DNA of 64,000 bases from Prosopocoilus inquinatus (taxonomy: Eukaryota > Arthropoda > Insecta > Coleoptera > Lucanidae), in the NCBI GenBank assembly GCA_036172665.1, contig CM069875.1, forward strand, positions 24,149,806 through 24,213,805, given 5' to 3'. The notes below the pieces were generated by a model, which ran no database searches, had not been told where the DNA came from, and saw only the letters and a program-made list of their open reading frames with translations. Numbering within the stretch: position 1 is the first letter of the stretch; every line of letters starts with the position of its first letter. Of this stretch, positions 11,864 to 23,805 are shown piece by piece. The position numbers were made by a program, and so were the translations under genes.

Positions 11864-14263
11864 GTCCGTTACGAAACAGTGGTAAACTAAATCCAGTTAC
11901 TGTTACTGTTACTGCACCTATAGGTACACATACAACAGCGATGGGAAACGTTTAGTATTTATTTTTTATGCACCTAGTAGTCTACTTGAAGATTCTGGTG
12001 CAAAAACCCTCCATGTTTTATCAGGATTTACTTTTAATTATATTTTTTTTAATATCGCCAGTCGTTTGGTTCAAAAATTAGTTTAGTCCATGTGGTAACA
12101 GTTCCCATGATGATTTCATTCCCCATAGGGAATGTAACATAATAATGTAATATTTTTTCGAATTATTACACATGGACTGGGGAGTATCAGCTGACCAGAG
12201 ACACCTGCAATTAGCGATAACACTTCTCGATCTGACATGGAATTTAACTTTAATGCAATATCAACATCCTGTAAGTGAGTTCATTTGGTTTACAGGACCA
12301 TCATAACCCTAAAGTTTTTGCAATTTCCTCTCCTAATTTTAGTATAGAATCGTTAGATAATATTATAGAAAGACCAACTTAATTTAATACCTACATGTGA
12401 TTCCTTAATTGTAATTTGTAATTCAGGTTTACCAATTTAGTTTCAGAATTCGTCAAATGTAATTCATATTAATCAGTTTAGTTTCAGAATACAATAAATG
12501 AATTTGAGATTACATCAACTGTAAATAAGGAATCGTCATTTTTATTTGAAATATGAAGGATTTAAAATTTCGTCAAATATAATCCAATAAAAATTCTTAG
12601 AGCAATCACTAACCCATCGTGGTACATCTTTCTTCAAGCTTCAATATTCCATTTATCACAAATGTTATACACGAACAAACAGAAAATATCATAACAAACT
12701 TAAAGTACATACTATGTAACCCTTCTGTCCAACCATTCCTGCAAGAATAAACCAATAGAAGATTAAAAAGATCCAGGTGGGCCTATCTCCAATAAGATAG
12801 AAGAGGTTTCTTCACTGCAAGAATTTTCATCATGAAACAAGAGGACCTTAAGCATTAAGTCCCATTCTTTATCTTAAAGAATTGTATAATTTTGATTTCT
12901 GATTAAAGTAGTAATAAAAAATGTATACATATAGCCTGAAATTCATTTAATGCTTCCTGGATTAGGTTTAACATTTTCTGAAATTAAACTGATTGGTCTG
13001 AATTACAACAATTTATTCTCTGTTGATTGATATTGCTTTAAAAAACTGCGCCTTTATGAATGGTTCATGAACATTTTCTGTAAATGATTCTCTTTGTGCA
13101 TATTGATTTTCCAAATCATCGTCATCTCATAACGATTCGATTTCATTCTGGCAACTATCGAATTCTGGCAGAGCTCTTTGAATTGGCGATAAGATGTTCA
13201 ATGTTCTAATTCAATGTTTCAACATTCAGAAATTTTAAATCAGTCACGAATAGGATTCCGAATACCGCAGGCTCTATGATGTATGTTGGAGGTGTGGAAA
13301 CCTAACATTACTGATACCATTAATTGCAAAACCCCTTTCCAAGAACGAAGTTTTGTCGTTGTCTGTCAATCGTCGTGCCAAATTTCTTGAATCTGTTGTA
13401 TCAAAAAAAAAAAAAAAATGATGCGTCCAAACATTAAATCTTGATTTTCTCTTAACGTTCTTAATCCGGCTCGAAGGACCAAATTTATGTCATTAATTAA
13501 TTATTGTTTAATTATTATATCTATATCATGTTGGAAACTTGTTTGTTTATCACGCAGAAAAATTTATTACAAATTGCGGTTTTTTAATAATATTTTCTTC
13601 TTACTTCAACGCTACCTAATGAATGATTTAAATTTTCTATGAATCATAAACAAGATAAATGACTTTATCAAAAAGCTTGACGCTTATTTGGCCGTTCCAA
13701 TTTTCGATTTTTGCCTCCTGGGGAAATCGTTCGGAATTTGAAAAAACGGTTTATTTCTGTTTCCACATACTAAACAAGTTCTACCCATAGTAAAAAATCG
13801 TATTATCCAATAAAAAGTCTGCTTTTATCTAACAAGTCTAAAACGACTAAAAAACGACTCACTCGATACTTAAATGACAAGTGTGACAAGCATATGACAA
13901 GCAAGAATTTGCCGCTTTAATTTAAAACGTCAATTTGGCATAACGACTGCGCCGCAAGATGTACCTTCCGAGGCCTACTTTACACAAACAGTTTTTTTTT
14001 GTAAATTGTAAATTATATATTTCATAACGTGAAATCATGATAGATAACAGGACATATATAGGCATAAATCAATTTAAAGTTTTCGGCTGATGTATGCATT
14101 TATTTCTTTTAAATCTGTTGTACGGCGCCGGCGGTCTTGTTTTTTTTTTCGGCGAATAGTGTATTTAAATACATACATTAATAAATCCGTCGTCCAATGG
14201 ATTTTGTAATTACAATATCTGATTCCGCCAGAGGACGTTCAGCCACGCCTTTTATATTTACAG
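11864..14263. other. Rest of copy 2 intron 2, no gene seen
   Basis: AT-rich sequence with no supported gene. A small inverted pair built on AGTCCATGTG...ACACATGGACT lies at about 12084-12176. An A-run lies near 13405. Confidence 0.35.
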
Positions 14264-15194
14264 GTTGAAAGGTTATGCCACAAGGGTTTTCCTCTTGTCC
14301 TCCGGGTCTAGAGTACCTTTCAATGATCGATCAGTTGCTAGTACATCAAAAGGTAGAAATTTTGGAAGGTAAAAAGTAGCCTTTCAGTTTCTTATAGTTG
14401 CTGTTTAAATTGATTTGCAGCAATTACTCATTACGAAACAAGAAATAAATACATAGTAAAAAATAATCTCGGACAGAAAGTGTATTATGCTCGTGAAGAC
14501 ACTAGCTCTTTAACAAGGTTTTGTTATGGAGCAGATAGACCCTTCCACCTGAAAATTTTGGATAAATATGGAAACGAAGTGATTCATATGTTTCGACCGT
14601 TGACATGTAGTATTTGTCCATGTTTTTATCCACAAGTATTTGCTCATTTAATTTTTGTATAGAATTCTTTTATTAAATAATTTTAGAGTATGGAAGTTTC
14701 TGCTCCGCCAGGTAATATAATTGGAAAAATCGAAAAGATTCTACCTTATGCGCAAACCAGTTTTCCATTAAAAATGCAAACGATGAAATTATCTTTCGAA
14801 TTGAAGGACCAACTTGGAGAATTTGCGAGGACCAAGAATTTCAAGTGTTGTCAGCCGACAGTAAAATAAAAGTGGGCGTAATTTCAAAGCAGTGGAGTGG
14901 TTTAGAACGTGAGCTGTTTACAGATGCAGACTTTTTTGGAATTACATTCCCAATAAATCTAGATGTTAGGATGAAGGCCGTCCTATTGGGTGCTTGCTTT
15001 TTAATAGTGAGTTACATGCGAGTAAGAGTTTCTATTTTTGTTGAAACGAGCTTAAATTGCAGGATATGAAGTTTTTCGAGACAGGACGTTAAGATGAAAA
15101 AGAAGGTGATTATTTTCCAAACTGTTTAAGTGAGATTTTTTTTTGTTTTTGCTTTTAATTGATTTCAGCATACAATGTGTTTTACAGTTTTTTT

Positions 15195-15232
15195 CAAAAA
15201 GCGATCGTAGGATGTCGCTGTTTTATCTGTTT
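15195..15232. repeat. Solo fragment of the foldback family in the copy 2 3' flank
   Basis: CAAAAAGCGATCGTAGGATG and the following GTCGCTGTTTTATCTGTTT match the end of the foldback elements at 15311-15985 and 27993-28609. The fragment splits an otherwise collinear 3' flank that copy 2 shares with copies 1 and 3. Confidence 0.55.
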
Positions 15233-15310
15233 CTATTTAAAATCTAATAGTTTCCAAAATTCAATTGTCCCAGTTTTATACTTAGTTTAAAACTAAATGT
15301 TTTATAAAAA

Positions 15311-15985
15311 TTTTGTGCAAATCGTTTTTGATTGCAGTGAAAACCTCGAGCAGCTCTGTACAGCTGTTTCAGCCCTGCCTGGGGCTTCTTCAGCAGAGAC
15401 GTAGCTCGACATTCCCACTGCAAAAAAACGACTTGCCCAATTTATTCGCAATTGCGATGTAAGAGTGATGAACAGATAAAATAGCGACATCTTACGATCG
15501 CTTTTGACCTGACATTGCACAAAATTTTTCTAAATCTTTCATTATGCTTTGACAACAAGCATGGCCGCCTTGCATGGGGGACTTATTAGGAGCAAATCCC
15601 GCTTCAATTTGTCTATCTTACTGCAATGTCAGGTCAAAAAGCGATCGTAAGATGTCGCTATTTTATCTGTTCATCACTCTTATATCGCAATTGTGAATAA
15701 ATTGGGCAAGTGGTTTTTTTTTTTTGCAATGGGAATGTCGAGCTGCGTCTCTGCTGAAGAAGCCTCAAGCAGGGCTGAAACAGGTGTACAGAGGCTGCTC
15801 GAGGTTTTCACTGCAATCAAAAACGATTTGCACAAAATTTTTCTAAATCTTTTATTATGCTTTGACAGAAAGCATAGCCGCCTTGCATGGGGGACTTATT
15901 AGGAGCAAATCCCGCTTCAATTTGTCTATCCTACTGCAATGTCAGGTCAAAAAGCGATAGTAAGATGTCGCTATTTTATCTGTTT
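15311..15985. repeat. Foldback element, compound copy A
   Basis: A unit of about 210 bp runs in reverse at 15313-15522 and forward at about 15627-15840, so the two can pair as a long hairpin. A spacer containing a TTATGCTTTGACA block lies between them. The spacer and the first part of the forward unit (15530-15681) are then repeated directly at 15842-15985, 313 bp downstream. Recurring motifs are AAAAGCGATCGTAAGATGTC, GGGCAAGTSG, and GCAGGGCTGAAACAG. No credible protein is encoded. A second copy lies in copy 3 intron 2. Confidence 0.7.
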
Positions 15986-16558
15986 AAATATTTTATATCA
16001 AATGTAATAATGTGCACACCAATTACATAGTTACAGTGATACAGAAATATTGTTCTATTTTTTACTAAATGTTATTCATCGGTTTTTAATTAAAATTTCG
16101 CATTCCATTTGATATTTTATAACTGTGTTTTTTAGGTCATGACTAAGGTCCGTATAGGCGTACAGAGTCGACTTAGACCGGGCAATGTCAGTACTGAACA
16201 CCGCGCTATTTGGCAAAGTCCACAGAAATAATTAATTTGTGGACTTGCCCATGCAGCTTAATTAGGACAAAGTTCACTCTGCCTTACCGGCGGCGACGGG
16301 CAATATTAGTAACAATCGTTTCTTTAGGAACTTCGTTCAGTTCGAAGTGAGCATTGTTATCAATGCTAAATCTCCATTAAAGATTCAGCACACTAACGTG
16401 GTACGGCGGAAACAGGAACGATGCGGAAATAATAATAATAACAATAATAATAATAACTTCTTTATTTTCCCAGAAGAATATGTATGATATAACAAAACAA
16501 TAAAAATTAAATTGGTGAATGATACAGGATGCTAAATATATACTCTTGTAATAATATA
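15986..16558. other. 3' flank of copy 2, no gene seen
   Basis: 15990-16140 resembles part of the copy 1 downstream flank (GCATTCCATTTGATATTT). A short (AAT)n run is at 16428-16456. Confidence 0.4.
16428..16456 (+). repeat. (AAT)n microsatellite
   Basis: Interrupted AAT trinucleotide run. Confidence 0.8.
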
Positions 16559-17500
16559 CCAGGTGTTCTTCTACTGTGCGCAAATATTTAAACTTGTAAT
16601 ACGTCACCATAAATGGCAAAGATTGAACTTAAGTATCCTTAACAAAAAGTTAGTAGTTTTCGAGAAAAATGCAGTGGTAGATTTTCACCAAACCGTTTGA
16701 GAACTGCTACCACAGTTAATGGTGGCCTAACTCGGACACCTGTTGAATGACGACGCGAAGATAGGTCAGTATTTAACTTGACCTTGTACACGAACGATGT
16801 AAGTCATCCGGTCAATCAAAACATTTTAAACGTGCTCACGATGCGCCTGGATTTATTAAAATAAATAAATGTAATTTCACTGCAAATAATTACAAGTTTA
16901 AGTATTTTCAAATTAAAAATTAGTGTAATTTAAGAAGCTGCGAATATCGCATGTGGTTCGTTGTTACCGAACAAGTAAAAAGCGAGATACAAATAAATTG
17001 GAATTTCACATTTCACATGTATTTTTAATAGATTTATCAAAATTTGACATTTCCTTTTTTTCTATCGGCCATAAGTAACACTTGCATAGCCAGCAACGAG
17101 ATTAGCAAAAGTTGAAAAACATTTTTAACGCGCTCTTCTAATTGGTGCATAAATTTTCGGATTTATTCATCGATAGTTTAAATTGCAAAATAAATAAATG
17201 TAATATTACTTCGCTTAGTAAATTAAAATTTTAAATAAAATAATTAATAAAAGATATTAGTGATTATTATTACGAAACGCTGCGTTGATGTTCGGGTGCG
17301 GTATCGGTGGGCGTGTTCATACCGAGAGGAAGGCATCATTGACCTTGCTGAATATTTTTTCTCGCACATTTCAGCAGTTCCGAACAAGTGGTACCTTCGA
17401 ATTTTTTTGGCTATGGCCAACAAGTAATACCCGCAGAAGGTAGCATTTCATATACATGTACCGAGGCTTTTTATTTGCACACTGTAAAAAAAGCACCCTG
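16559..17500. mobile_element. TA/CAGGGTG-type element, copy A
   Basis: The left end reads TA-CCAGGTGTTC and the right end GCACCCTG. Much of the length is shared with 35337-36286, in the same order and orientation, including TTCACYAAACCGTTTGAGAA, ATTTTTTTGGCTATRG, and GGTAGCATTTCATRTAC. It is about 940 bp long and encodes no transposase. It interrupts the 3' part of the duplicated scramblase unit, of which 17830-18100 is the continuation. Confidence 0.6.
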
Positions 17501-18200
17501 CATAGCAATAAAATTAAATATTTTAAAATTTGTTTAAACTATTAAATAATAAATTTAATTTCCCTGTATAACATAACTCTGCCCATGGAGATTCAGCATT
17601 GTTAACAATACCCGTATGCCTAAAATCGGACAAAGTTCTCAAAGAAATGATTGTTACTAACATTGTCCTCGGTTAGCCGGGCAATGTCGACATTGTCATC
17701 GTCAAAATTGAGCAAAATCCGCAAATTAATCCTTTCTGCAAACTTTGCAAAGCAACGCTGAGCAATATTGACAGTACCACAAGAGTGCTCAGACAAAGTC
17801 GACTCTGTACACCCTGAGGACCTTGCCCATACGCATTGTAGAAAACGTTTATAAGACATATTTGTTGTCTTACATCTTATTAATTACGCTTATTGTATCA
17901 ATGAAGGTTGATTATTAGATGCTTCAAGTAAGTACAAATTGCTATATGCATGAAACGGTGCTTTAAATTCCTATTTTTCAATATATTGTCCTGTATGTAC
18001 TAATATGATGTATTTTATGATATTAAATTTTTTTTTAAAGGTATATATGTAACTTTGCTTTTATTTATTCATATCACTTGGTTAAATGATAAATTAAATA
18101 AATTAGGGATGTTCATTTGCGATTACGAGTACGTAGATAAGTTCGTAGGGTACGTATAATCTCATTTTTGTAAATCACCTAAAAAGAGGCAGAAAGAAAA
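17501..18200. other. Remainder of the duplicated scramblase 3' unit
   Basis: 17830-18100 shares order and sequence with 3920-4240: AAAACGTTTATAAG, TTAATTACGCTTA, the TATGATA...ATATTAAA stretch, and TATTCATATCACTTGG. No gene was seen. Confidence 0.45.
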
Positions 18201-18369
18201 GAAGTTTAGGGGTGGTCAGCCTGAATACCTGCCCAAAACACTTTTACCTTGGACAATAATGAAAAATCCAACCTGTTCTTTTGACCCACGAGCCACTGTT
18301 TGTTTTTGTTCGGTGGTTAGTTTGAGTTGTGAAGCCAAAAATGCTGTCGCAAAGATGTTTTCCTCGAAG

Positions 18370-18776
18370 TTGATAATTATTTACAAAAGCTACAAGTTAA
18401 CGTATGATCCAATTTTACATAATATGTTGTCTCATAACACTATTTTTATTTTGGGCTCGCTGGTAGTTTTTATCACAAAAAAATATTTAAAAACACACTT
18501 GGTTAAATGGCCGTATTTCCTTTATAAGGACGTTTTACGCGTATAGTCGGTGGCATGACCAACGATTAGAAAAGGATAGAAAACTCGCTGTATCTATAAC
18601 CATTGGTTAGAGAAGGACAACACGACGATTTTAATTATTTTTTTAATTGAAAACGGGGTGTTTGCCCCAATTAATTCTAAATGCATTTGAATTACACTTT
18701 ATCGTAGAACATGCCCTCAAAAATTTATAATGTTTGATCCACTTGTAGCTTTTGTAAATAATTACCGGTAAGCTTA
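18370..18776. repeat. Inverted repeat around ATTATTTACAAAAGCTACAAG
   Basis: TAATTATTTACAAAAGCTAC at about 18374-18393 is present in reverse at about 18747-18766. Similarity weakens further into the loop. It is probably an old foldback or MITE remnant. Confidence 0.45.
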
Positions 18777-18807
18777 ATAATGTCGCTCCTGAAAATTATA
18801 ACGCAGG

Positions 18808-19134
18808 ATGCATAAATTTCAACACAACCCGTTACAACTTCATCTAATTACAAAATTTCAAGCCACCAAGGAAATTCCACAGAGTTTGAAGCAACGTCTG
18901 AGGCATGGATGTGAAGACTTGGTACGGATTATCGACACAATCTGTAGGAATCCAGTCTCAGCGACTAACGAGAAGCAGCGGCAACAGCACCACCGCCACC
19001 ACCACCACCACCACCATCAGCAGCCCCGAGGTAGTTCTTTTGCAATGAAGAATGAAACGTCGGCAACAAAAGAAATCCGAGACATGCAGTTCCAACCAGA
19101 AGCCAAGAATTCAACTTGTAGGAATCCATTTTAG
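18808..19134 (+). CDS. Hypothetical 108-codon frame with a His/Gln run
   Basis: The product would carry a run of seven His followed by QQP (about residues 64-73), encoded by a CAC/CAG-type repeat. The frame otherwise shows no family features. The sequence TGTAGGAATCCA occurs twice in it. With no splice context and no homology that I can recognise, it may simply be a frame around a simple repeat. Confidence 0.12.
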   Translation: MHKFQHNPLQLHLITKFQATKEIPQSLKQRLRHGCEDLVRIIDTICRNPVSATNEKQRQQHHRHHHHHHHQQPRGSSFAMKNETSATKEIRDMQFQPEAKNSTCRNPF

Positions 19135-19542
19135 TGTCTCAAGATTCATTAAATTGGAATGCCGTACCAGAACACATCTGAGCTGGTATTTAAATTAAAC
19201 TGAAAATTTCATAAGATCAAGAAAAATGCACGTCAAAGACACCCTTGGAATATGAATCTGTTGTCTTCATACATTAAGTGAAAGTACGAGCCAAATTCAT
19301 CAACATTAGTAAAATTTAACCGTTTGTTAAAAATTTAACTTTATACCAATTTGCAAATACTTATTTATAATTATTTCAATTCTGATAACAATTATTAACG
19401 AGAATAATTAACAATCATTACCCAATACTTAATGTAACTTTTATAAACACACTTTGGGTATATTTCAAATAAATAAATATCTGAAAACATATGTTCTTAT
19501 GTTATTGATTGTACCTTATTTTGCCACATTTATATTATGTAC

Positions 19543-19657
19543 TGTTGTGAAACACTTTGTTCTGACGAATATTAGCGATTTTTGCGTCTCGATCAGTTTT
19601 CGACTCGTTGCGACGCAGAAACAGCGAATGTTCGTTAGAATGAAGTGTTTCACAACA
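19543..19657. repeat. Short palindromic MITE (hairpin)
   Basis: The left arm TGTTGTGAAACACTT and the right arm AAGTGTTTCACAACA are exact inverses, and pairing continues inward through ACGAA...TTCGT and GACGC-type blocks. The element is about 115 bp, nearly a full hairpin. Confidence 0.65.
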
Positions 19658-20354
19658 ATATATCCTTAAGTTTTTCGGCAGTAAAATTCAAACCCCTTTT
19701 GAATTTTCCCGCCAGGAGTTCTTCATGGCCATAAGAGGTCGCGCACGCATGGAATCACTTCAGTATTAGAGAGTTTACATTCTATAGACTTTTATTTATA
19801 GTCTTTTATCTATAGTCACAGAATAGTACATACCTTCGTATCGTAAGTGCGTAAGCGTTCGTGCCTTTTGGGAGCCCCAAGTCTTGACCCCGAGTGGCTT
19901 TTGTCGACCAGATTGCCACGTAAGGGAAAGAACAATTTAATTATTCGTCGGATAAAATTTATCCCTTGCTTAATTCGTCGGATAACGGCGGGGCGGCGCG
20001 TTTTATAAGTGGTAATTTAAGTCGGAATAGTGATTCTCTGAATATTTCAGCATACACTTAAAAACGTGTATTTTATACAATTTTAAGAGAGTGAGCATTT
20101 TTTTTCAATCGTAGACTAATAATTGTAAAATGCCTTGATTATGTAGGGTGATTCAAGCAACGTGATCATCACATGGCGGATAGAATAAAGTTTAAAACTT
20201 TACTATTGCAGCGAAGCGGTGCGATGATATAAATAGATTGTGTATACGCCTCATATTTGCCGGCGTAGCGCGTCTAGCTGATAGTGAACAATCGGTAAGC
20301 CAAAGTAATAATACATTCGTTCCGACGGCATGATTCACAATAATGTCGCGGTTG
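19658..20354. other. Intergenic, no gene seen
   Basis: The sequence is moderately GC-richer than its surroundings around 19850-20000. At 20146 there is a lone AGGGTGATTCAAG resembling the ends of the element at 25290-25725. I could not pair it with a second end. Confidence 0.3.
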
Positions 20355-20904
20355 ATTGCGATTAAAGTGCCTTAAAATAAGAGTGTGGCCATACGGGCGC
20401 CGTATTTGTTCTAACTTAGGAGGCAAATTTGAAATTAGGCAGGTGTCTGATGACTTATCCTAATTTGCCATTTTCTTCCTCCGACTATAACCATAACTGC
20501 ATTTCAAGTAAGAAAAACATAAGTGCTTCACTTTTAAGTATATTTATTCATAGAACATAATTACACAACTAAAAAAAAAAACATAAACAGATATGAAATG
20601 AAATAAACATTTATGCTAATATGTAGACACTAAAACACTTTTATAATAATAAAAATAATTATATAATTTACAGCAAATACCATCGACATACATATCTAAT
20701 AGTATTTATATTGTATTATAACTGTGATGCCATAAATGTAAAGAATCTATTTATTGTTTTCATTTTTAGTCGACAATTTAAAATTAGATTCACTGTCTTT
20801 TATATTATTACATTTTTCAAAAAAAAAAACCTGTCAAATTAATGTTTTTATTTTTAAGAAATTCAAAATACTGTCGAAATACAGTTTCTAGCCTCATAAA
20901 AAAA

Positions 20905-21110
20905 TTAAATGCTATAAAATAAACAATTTTTCTTAAAACTTTTCAAAGTAGGCTGTGTTGCTAACGTTGCCTGCTGTACAGGAACTGTAGGCTGTGCTTG
21001 TAATGCCGCCTGCTGTACAAGAACTGTATGTAGGCTGTGGAATTGTTCTTTCGGTAAGTGGTTTCCGTTTTTTACAGGCGACTCTTTCTTCTTACTACTC
21101 TCTTGCCATC
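20905..21110 (-). pseudogene. C-terminal tail fragment of the THAP-type gene
   Basis: A minus-strand frame of about 68 codons is Lys/Ser-rich at its start (ESSKKKESPVKNG). It continues into two imperfect copies of a VQQA...QPT motif, encoded by a DNA repeat with CTGTACAGCAGGC. It ends at TAA (20905-20907). A Gln/Pro-type tail after a DNA-binding domain would fit the THAP fragment upstream, but the link is inferred from position and strand only. Confidence 0.3.
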
Positions 21111-21421
21111 AGCTCTGGGCTTTTTTCACATTTCAAGTGTAAAATAAACCTAAAAGATACACACTTTAGATGGTTTGATATTTTTAATATGTTACAGTGT
21201 TTATTGTAAAGGTTCAGTTATCACTTTTCACACAGTGCAAAGGAGATAAATTATGAAATTGTTGACGTCGCTACATTTTCAGAACATCTTTGGTTCAAAA
21301 CTACTTTAAGCTGAATAAGTTTTTTTTACTTTTACATCTCGGATTACTTTATTAATCTATTAATTACTTAATAATATTCTCTATTGCTGTATATGTATCA
21401 TTCCTACTTCTTTGATTACTT

Positions 21422-21589
21422 TTAACACATTGGCAAAAGTCGTACCTCACACAGTCATGAATACTTTGTGGGCTTCCAGTCCCTTCGATTTATTTGGTCA
21501 GTCCTTTGTTGTTTCGGTAAACTCCTTACACGATCTCGAGGAAAAGCTTTCATCAGAAATCCCTACGACGACTGATTCGAACAACCAGT
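21422..21589 (-). pseudogene. Decayed THAP zinc-finger domain
   Basis: Read on the minus strand, one frame gives G-C-S-N near the start, AFPRD in the middle, then RRDWKPTKYS, LCEV and a Leu-Pro motif. This order matches the THAP fold: the first zinc ligand Cys, the F-P-x-D box, the D-W-x-P box, and the Cys of the Cys-x2-His pair. Two in-frame stops interrupt it, and the final His is replaced by Arg. The THAP finger binds DNA in P-element transposase and in host regulators. Confidence 0.6.
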
Positions 21590-21745
21590 TGCAACACACC
21601 CAACCATAGTACTGTAAAGAATTGTTTTAAAAATACCATAAGTGCATATTTCGATACAGTACTTATAAACCTCATCAGCGTTATTTTGTAAGATCAAAAA
21701 AACTCTAATTTTTCTGTAACTTTTATTCATTAATAAATGTAGGTA

Positions 21746-23805
21746 CAGTACAACCCCGATTATCCGTGTGCGGATCGTCCGTGCTGCGGATTAACCGTGC
21801 TTTCTGACTCTTTCGATTTTCCGGGTTTCGATTATCCGTGTGAATACCGGAAACCTCCGAATAGTAATCGAATACCTACGATTCGGTGAAATTTGTGCAT
21901 TGCTTTATGTTTTCAAATTTTAACGTTTGGGTAAAGTGCTGTCGTTAGTAACTAAGTGAAATTATTAGACAGCACAAGTGTTTAGCTGTAATCATGAATT
22001 CTAAACGTAAACGAAATGTTTTGACCATATTACAAAAGTAAAGGAAATAATACAGAAACGTCAACAAGGTGACAGTATAGGAAATTTAGCGAGGTTCTAT
22101 AATGTAGGCGTACAAACTGTTCGTGATATTATTAAAAATAAAATGAAATTAGAAAGCTTTGTTTCAAAATCAGATATTTTTACCAGTACAAGTACAACCC
22201 GCAGAACGCTAAAAGAATCGACATATAAAGAATTGGATAATGCAATGGTAAAATGGTTTCTTCAAAAAAGAGCGGAAGGAGTGCCAGTGTCAGGTTCGAT
22301 GTGCTCACAACAAGCTCACATTTTTCATGAAAAACTGCAAATCCAAGGCAGGTTTAACGCTTCCTCAGGTTGGCTGCATCGTTTTAAAAAGCGTCACGGA
22401 ATAAGAGAATTGTCTATACAGGGTGAGAAATTAAGTGCTGATGAGGTAGCAATAGTAGAGTTTTGTAGTGATCTGGAAGATCTTATTAAAAAAAACGTTC
22501 TAACGCTGGATCAAATATACAACGCGGATGAAACAGGACTATATTGGCGAGCCATGCCCAGAAGAACTTTTGCAGCATCAAATGAGACGAGTGCTCCGGG
22601 ATATAAGGCCAGTAATGACAGAATAACAGTTTCATGCTGTGCAAATGCTTCTGGGAAGCATAAGCTAAAACTAACAGTAGTGGGAAAATCAAAAAATCCG
22701 CGAGTGTTCAAAAATTTAAATAAGCAGTTGTTACCGGTTAGCTATTACAATCAAAGTGCGGGTTGGATGAATCGAGACATTTTTAAAAACTGGTTCTTTA
22801 AAGAATTTGTTCCTGAAGTTCGCTCGTTCCTTGCTGAAAATAATTTACCCCAAAAGGCAGTGCTTTTACTTGATAACGCGCCTTCACATCCAAATGGCGC
22901 AATTTTGAAGTCAAATGACGGTAATATTTTTGTCTCATTTTTACCCCCAAATGTTACGTCTATTGCTCAACCGATGGATCAGGGTGTAATAGAAGCAATG
23001 AAGCGCCTTTACAGAAAGGATTTAATGTTGAATTTGTTAGGTGATGTGGATATCAAAAGTTTTTGGAAAAAATTAACTATTAAAGATGCTATCTATATAT
23101 GCCATTGCTCGAGCATGGAATGATGTAAAAGGAACTCACATAGCCCGCGCTTTTTCAAAAATAATGACTCTTGAAGAAGCCGAAGCTGAAGAGTTAGAAA
23201 CTCCTTCAGAAGTATCCTGCAACGCTATATGCACAAAAGCGCAAGAAGTAGAAGAGTTAAAAGGAATAGAAGAATCGGACGTTGCAGAATGGCTACGTTG
23301 TGAGGAGAACGACTTAGGTTATGAGAAAATGTCTGAAGAAGAAATGATTGGGAAAAATTTGCCGGGAACATTGTCTCCAGCTAACGTAGAGATGGAAGAC
23401 AGTGATGAAGAGGAACGAATCGAAAATATCCGAATAAACCATAATGAAGCAATGGGTGCCATAGATATTTTGTTGGATTATTTTGAGCAACAACCAGAAA
23501 CTGATATCAGTATTGTTTTAAATTTAAGAAAAATGAAGGAATCTATAAAATCTAATTCGTTTGCGAGTAAAGTACAGAAACATATTACTGATTTTTTTAA
23601 TAAAAACTGAAGAAAATATATACATAGTGTTAAAACCTGTAATCTACTTGTGCTATATTCCTTAATAAATAAGGTAATAAGTATTAAAAAACTGTCAATT
23701 TGTTCTAATTTTGGAAAGACGTTACATATATGCGGATTATTCGTGTTTTCCGATTTACCGTGCCGAGTCCGGTCCCGACGAGCACGGATAATCGAGGTTA
23801 TACTG
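21746..23805 (+). mobile_element. Tigger/pogo DNA transposon, 2.06 kb
   Basis: The left end CAGTACAACCCCGATTATCC and the right end (reverse complement CAGTATAACCTCGATTATCC) are near-identical inverted repeats. TA flanks each end (21744-21745 and 23806-23807). The element carries one transposase gene in + orientation with the usual Tigger order. Its ends are well kept, but the gene has frameshifts, so this copy is probably no longer autonomous. It is nested in the THAP-type remnant. Confidence 0.9.
21994..23610 (+). pseudogene. Tigger transposase with two frameshifts
   Basis: Translation starts at ATG 21994 with a Lys/Arg-rich leader. A one-base loss near 22039-22044 then shifts the frame, and the pogo-type helix-turn-helix continues in the frame read from 22143 (GDSIGNLARFYNVGVQTVRD lies across this junction region). 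The CENP-B-type second DNA-binding domain follows (FNASSGWLHRFKKRHGI). The DDE catalytic core then has Asp in NADETGLYW, Asp in LLLDNAPSHP, and Asp in AQPMDQG (residues 129, 244 and 279 counted from 22143). A two-base gain in a TATATA run at about 23092-23098 moves the end into a third frame, which closes at 23610 with an acidic tail. Tigger transposases cut and paste at TA sites. Confidence 0.88.

Larger units (their letters stand above)
8738..15092 (+). pseudogene. Phospholipid scramblase, copy 2 (disabled)
   Basis: Six exon equivalents can be placed: 8738-8771, 8827-8946, 14264-14368, 14421-14635, 14687-15006 and 15063-15092. Splice sites are still intact. The Pro-rich exon 2 is much shorter than in copy 1. 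Exon 3 opens with an in-frame TGA (14266-14268) where copies 1 and 3 have TGG (Trp). Exon 5 has lost one base at about 14735-14755 relative to both other copies, which shifts the frame ahead of the calcium-binding segment. Exon 4 has lost most cysteines of the copy 1 cluster, and the last exon ends after eight further residues plus an early TAA. Intron 2 is 5.3 kb and holds several transposons. A functional product would need exon skipping plus a frame correction, so I call it a pseudogene. Confidence 0.85.

Noticed and set aside
14480..15069. Two frames that look like short separate genes
   Set aside because: They are exons 4 and 5 of the disabled scramblase copy 2, with matching splice sites.
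15302..15902. Frames of about 70 codons at 15302-15520 and 15693-15902, and 150 codons at 28287-28739, with similar peptides
   Set aside because: They are similar because they read the same foldback repeat unit, in opposite orientations. No start, splice or coding pattern supports a gene.
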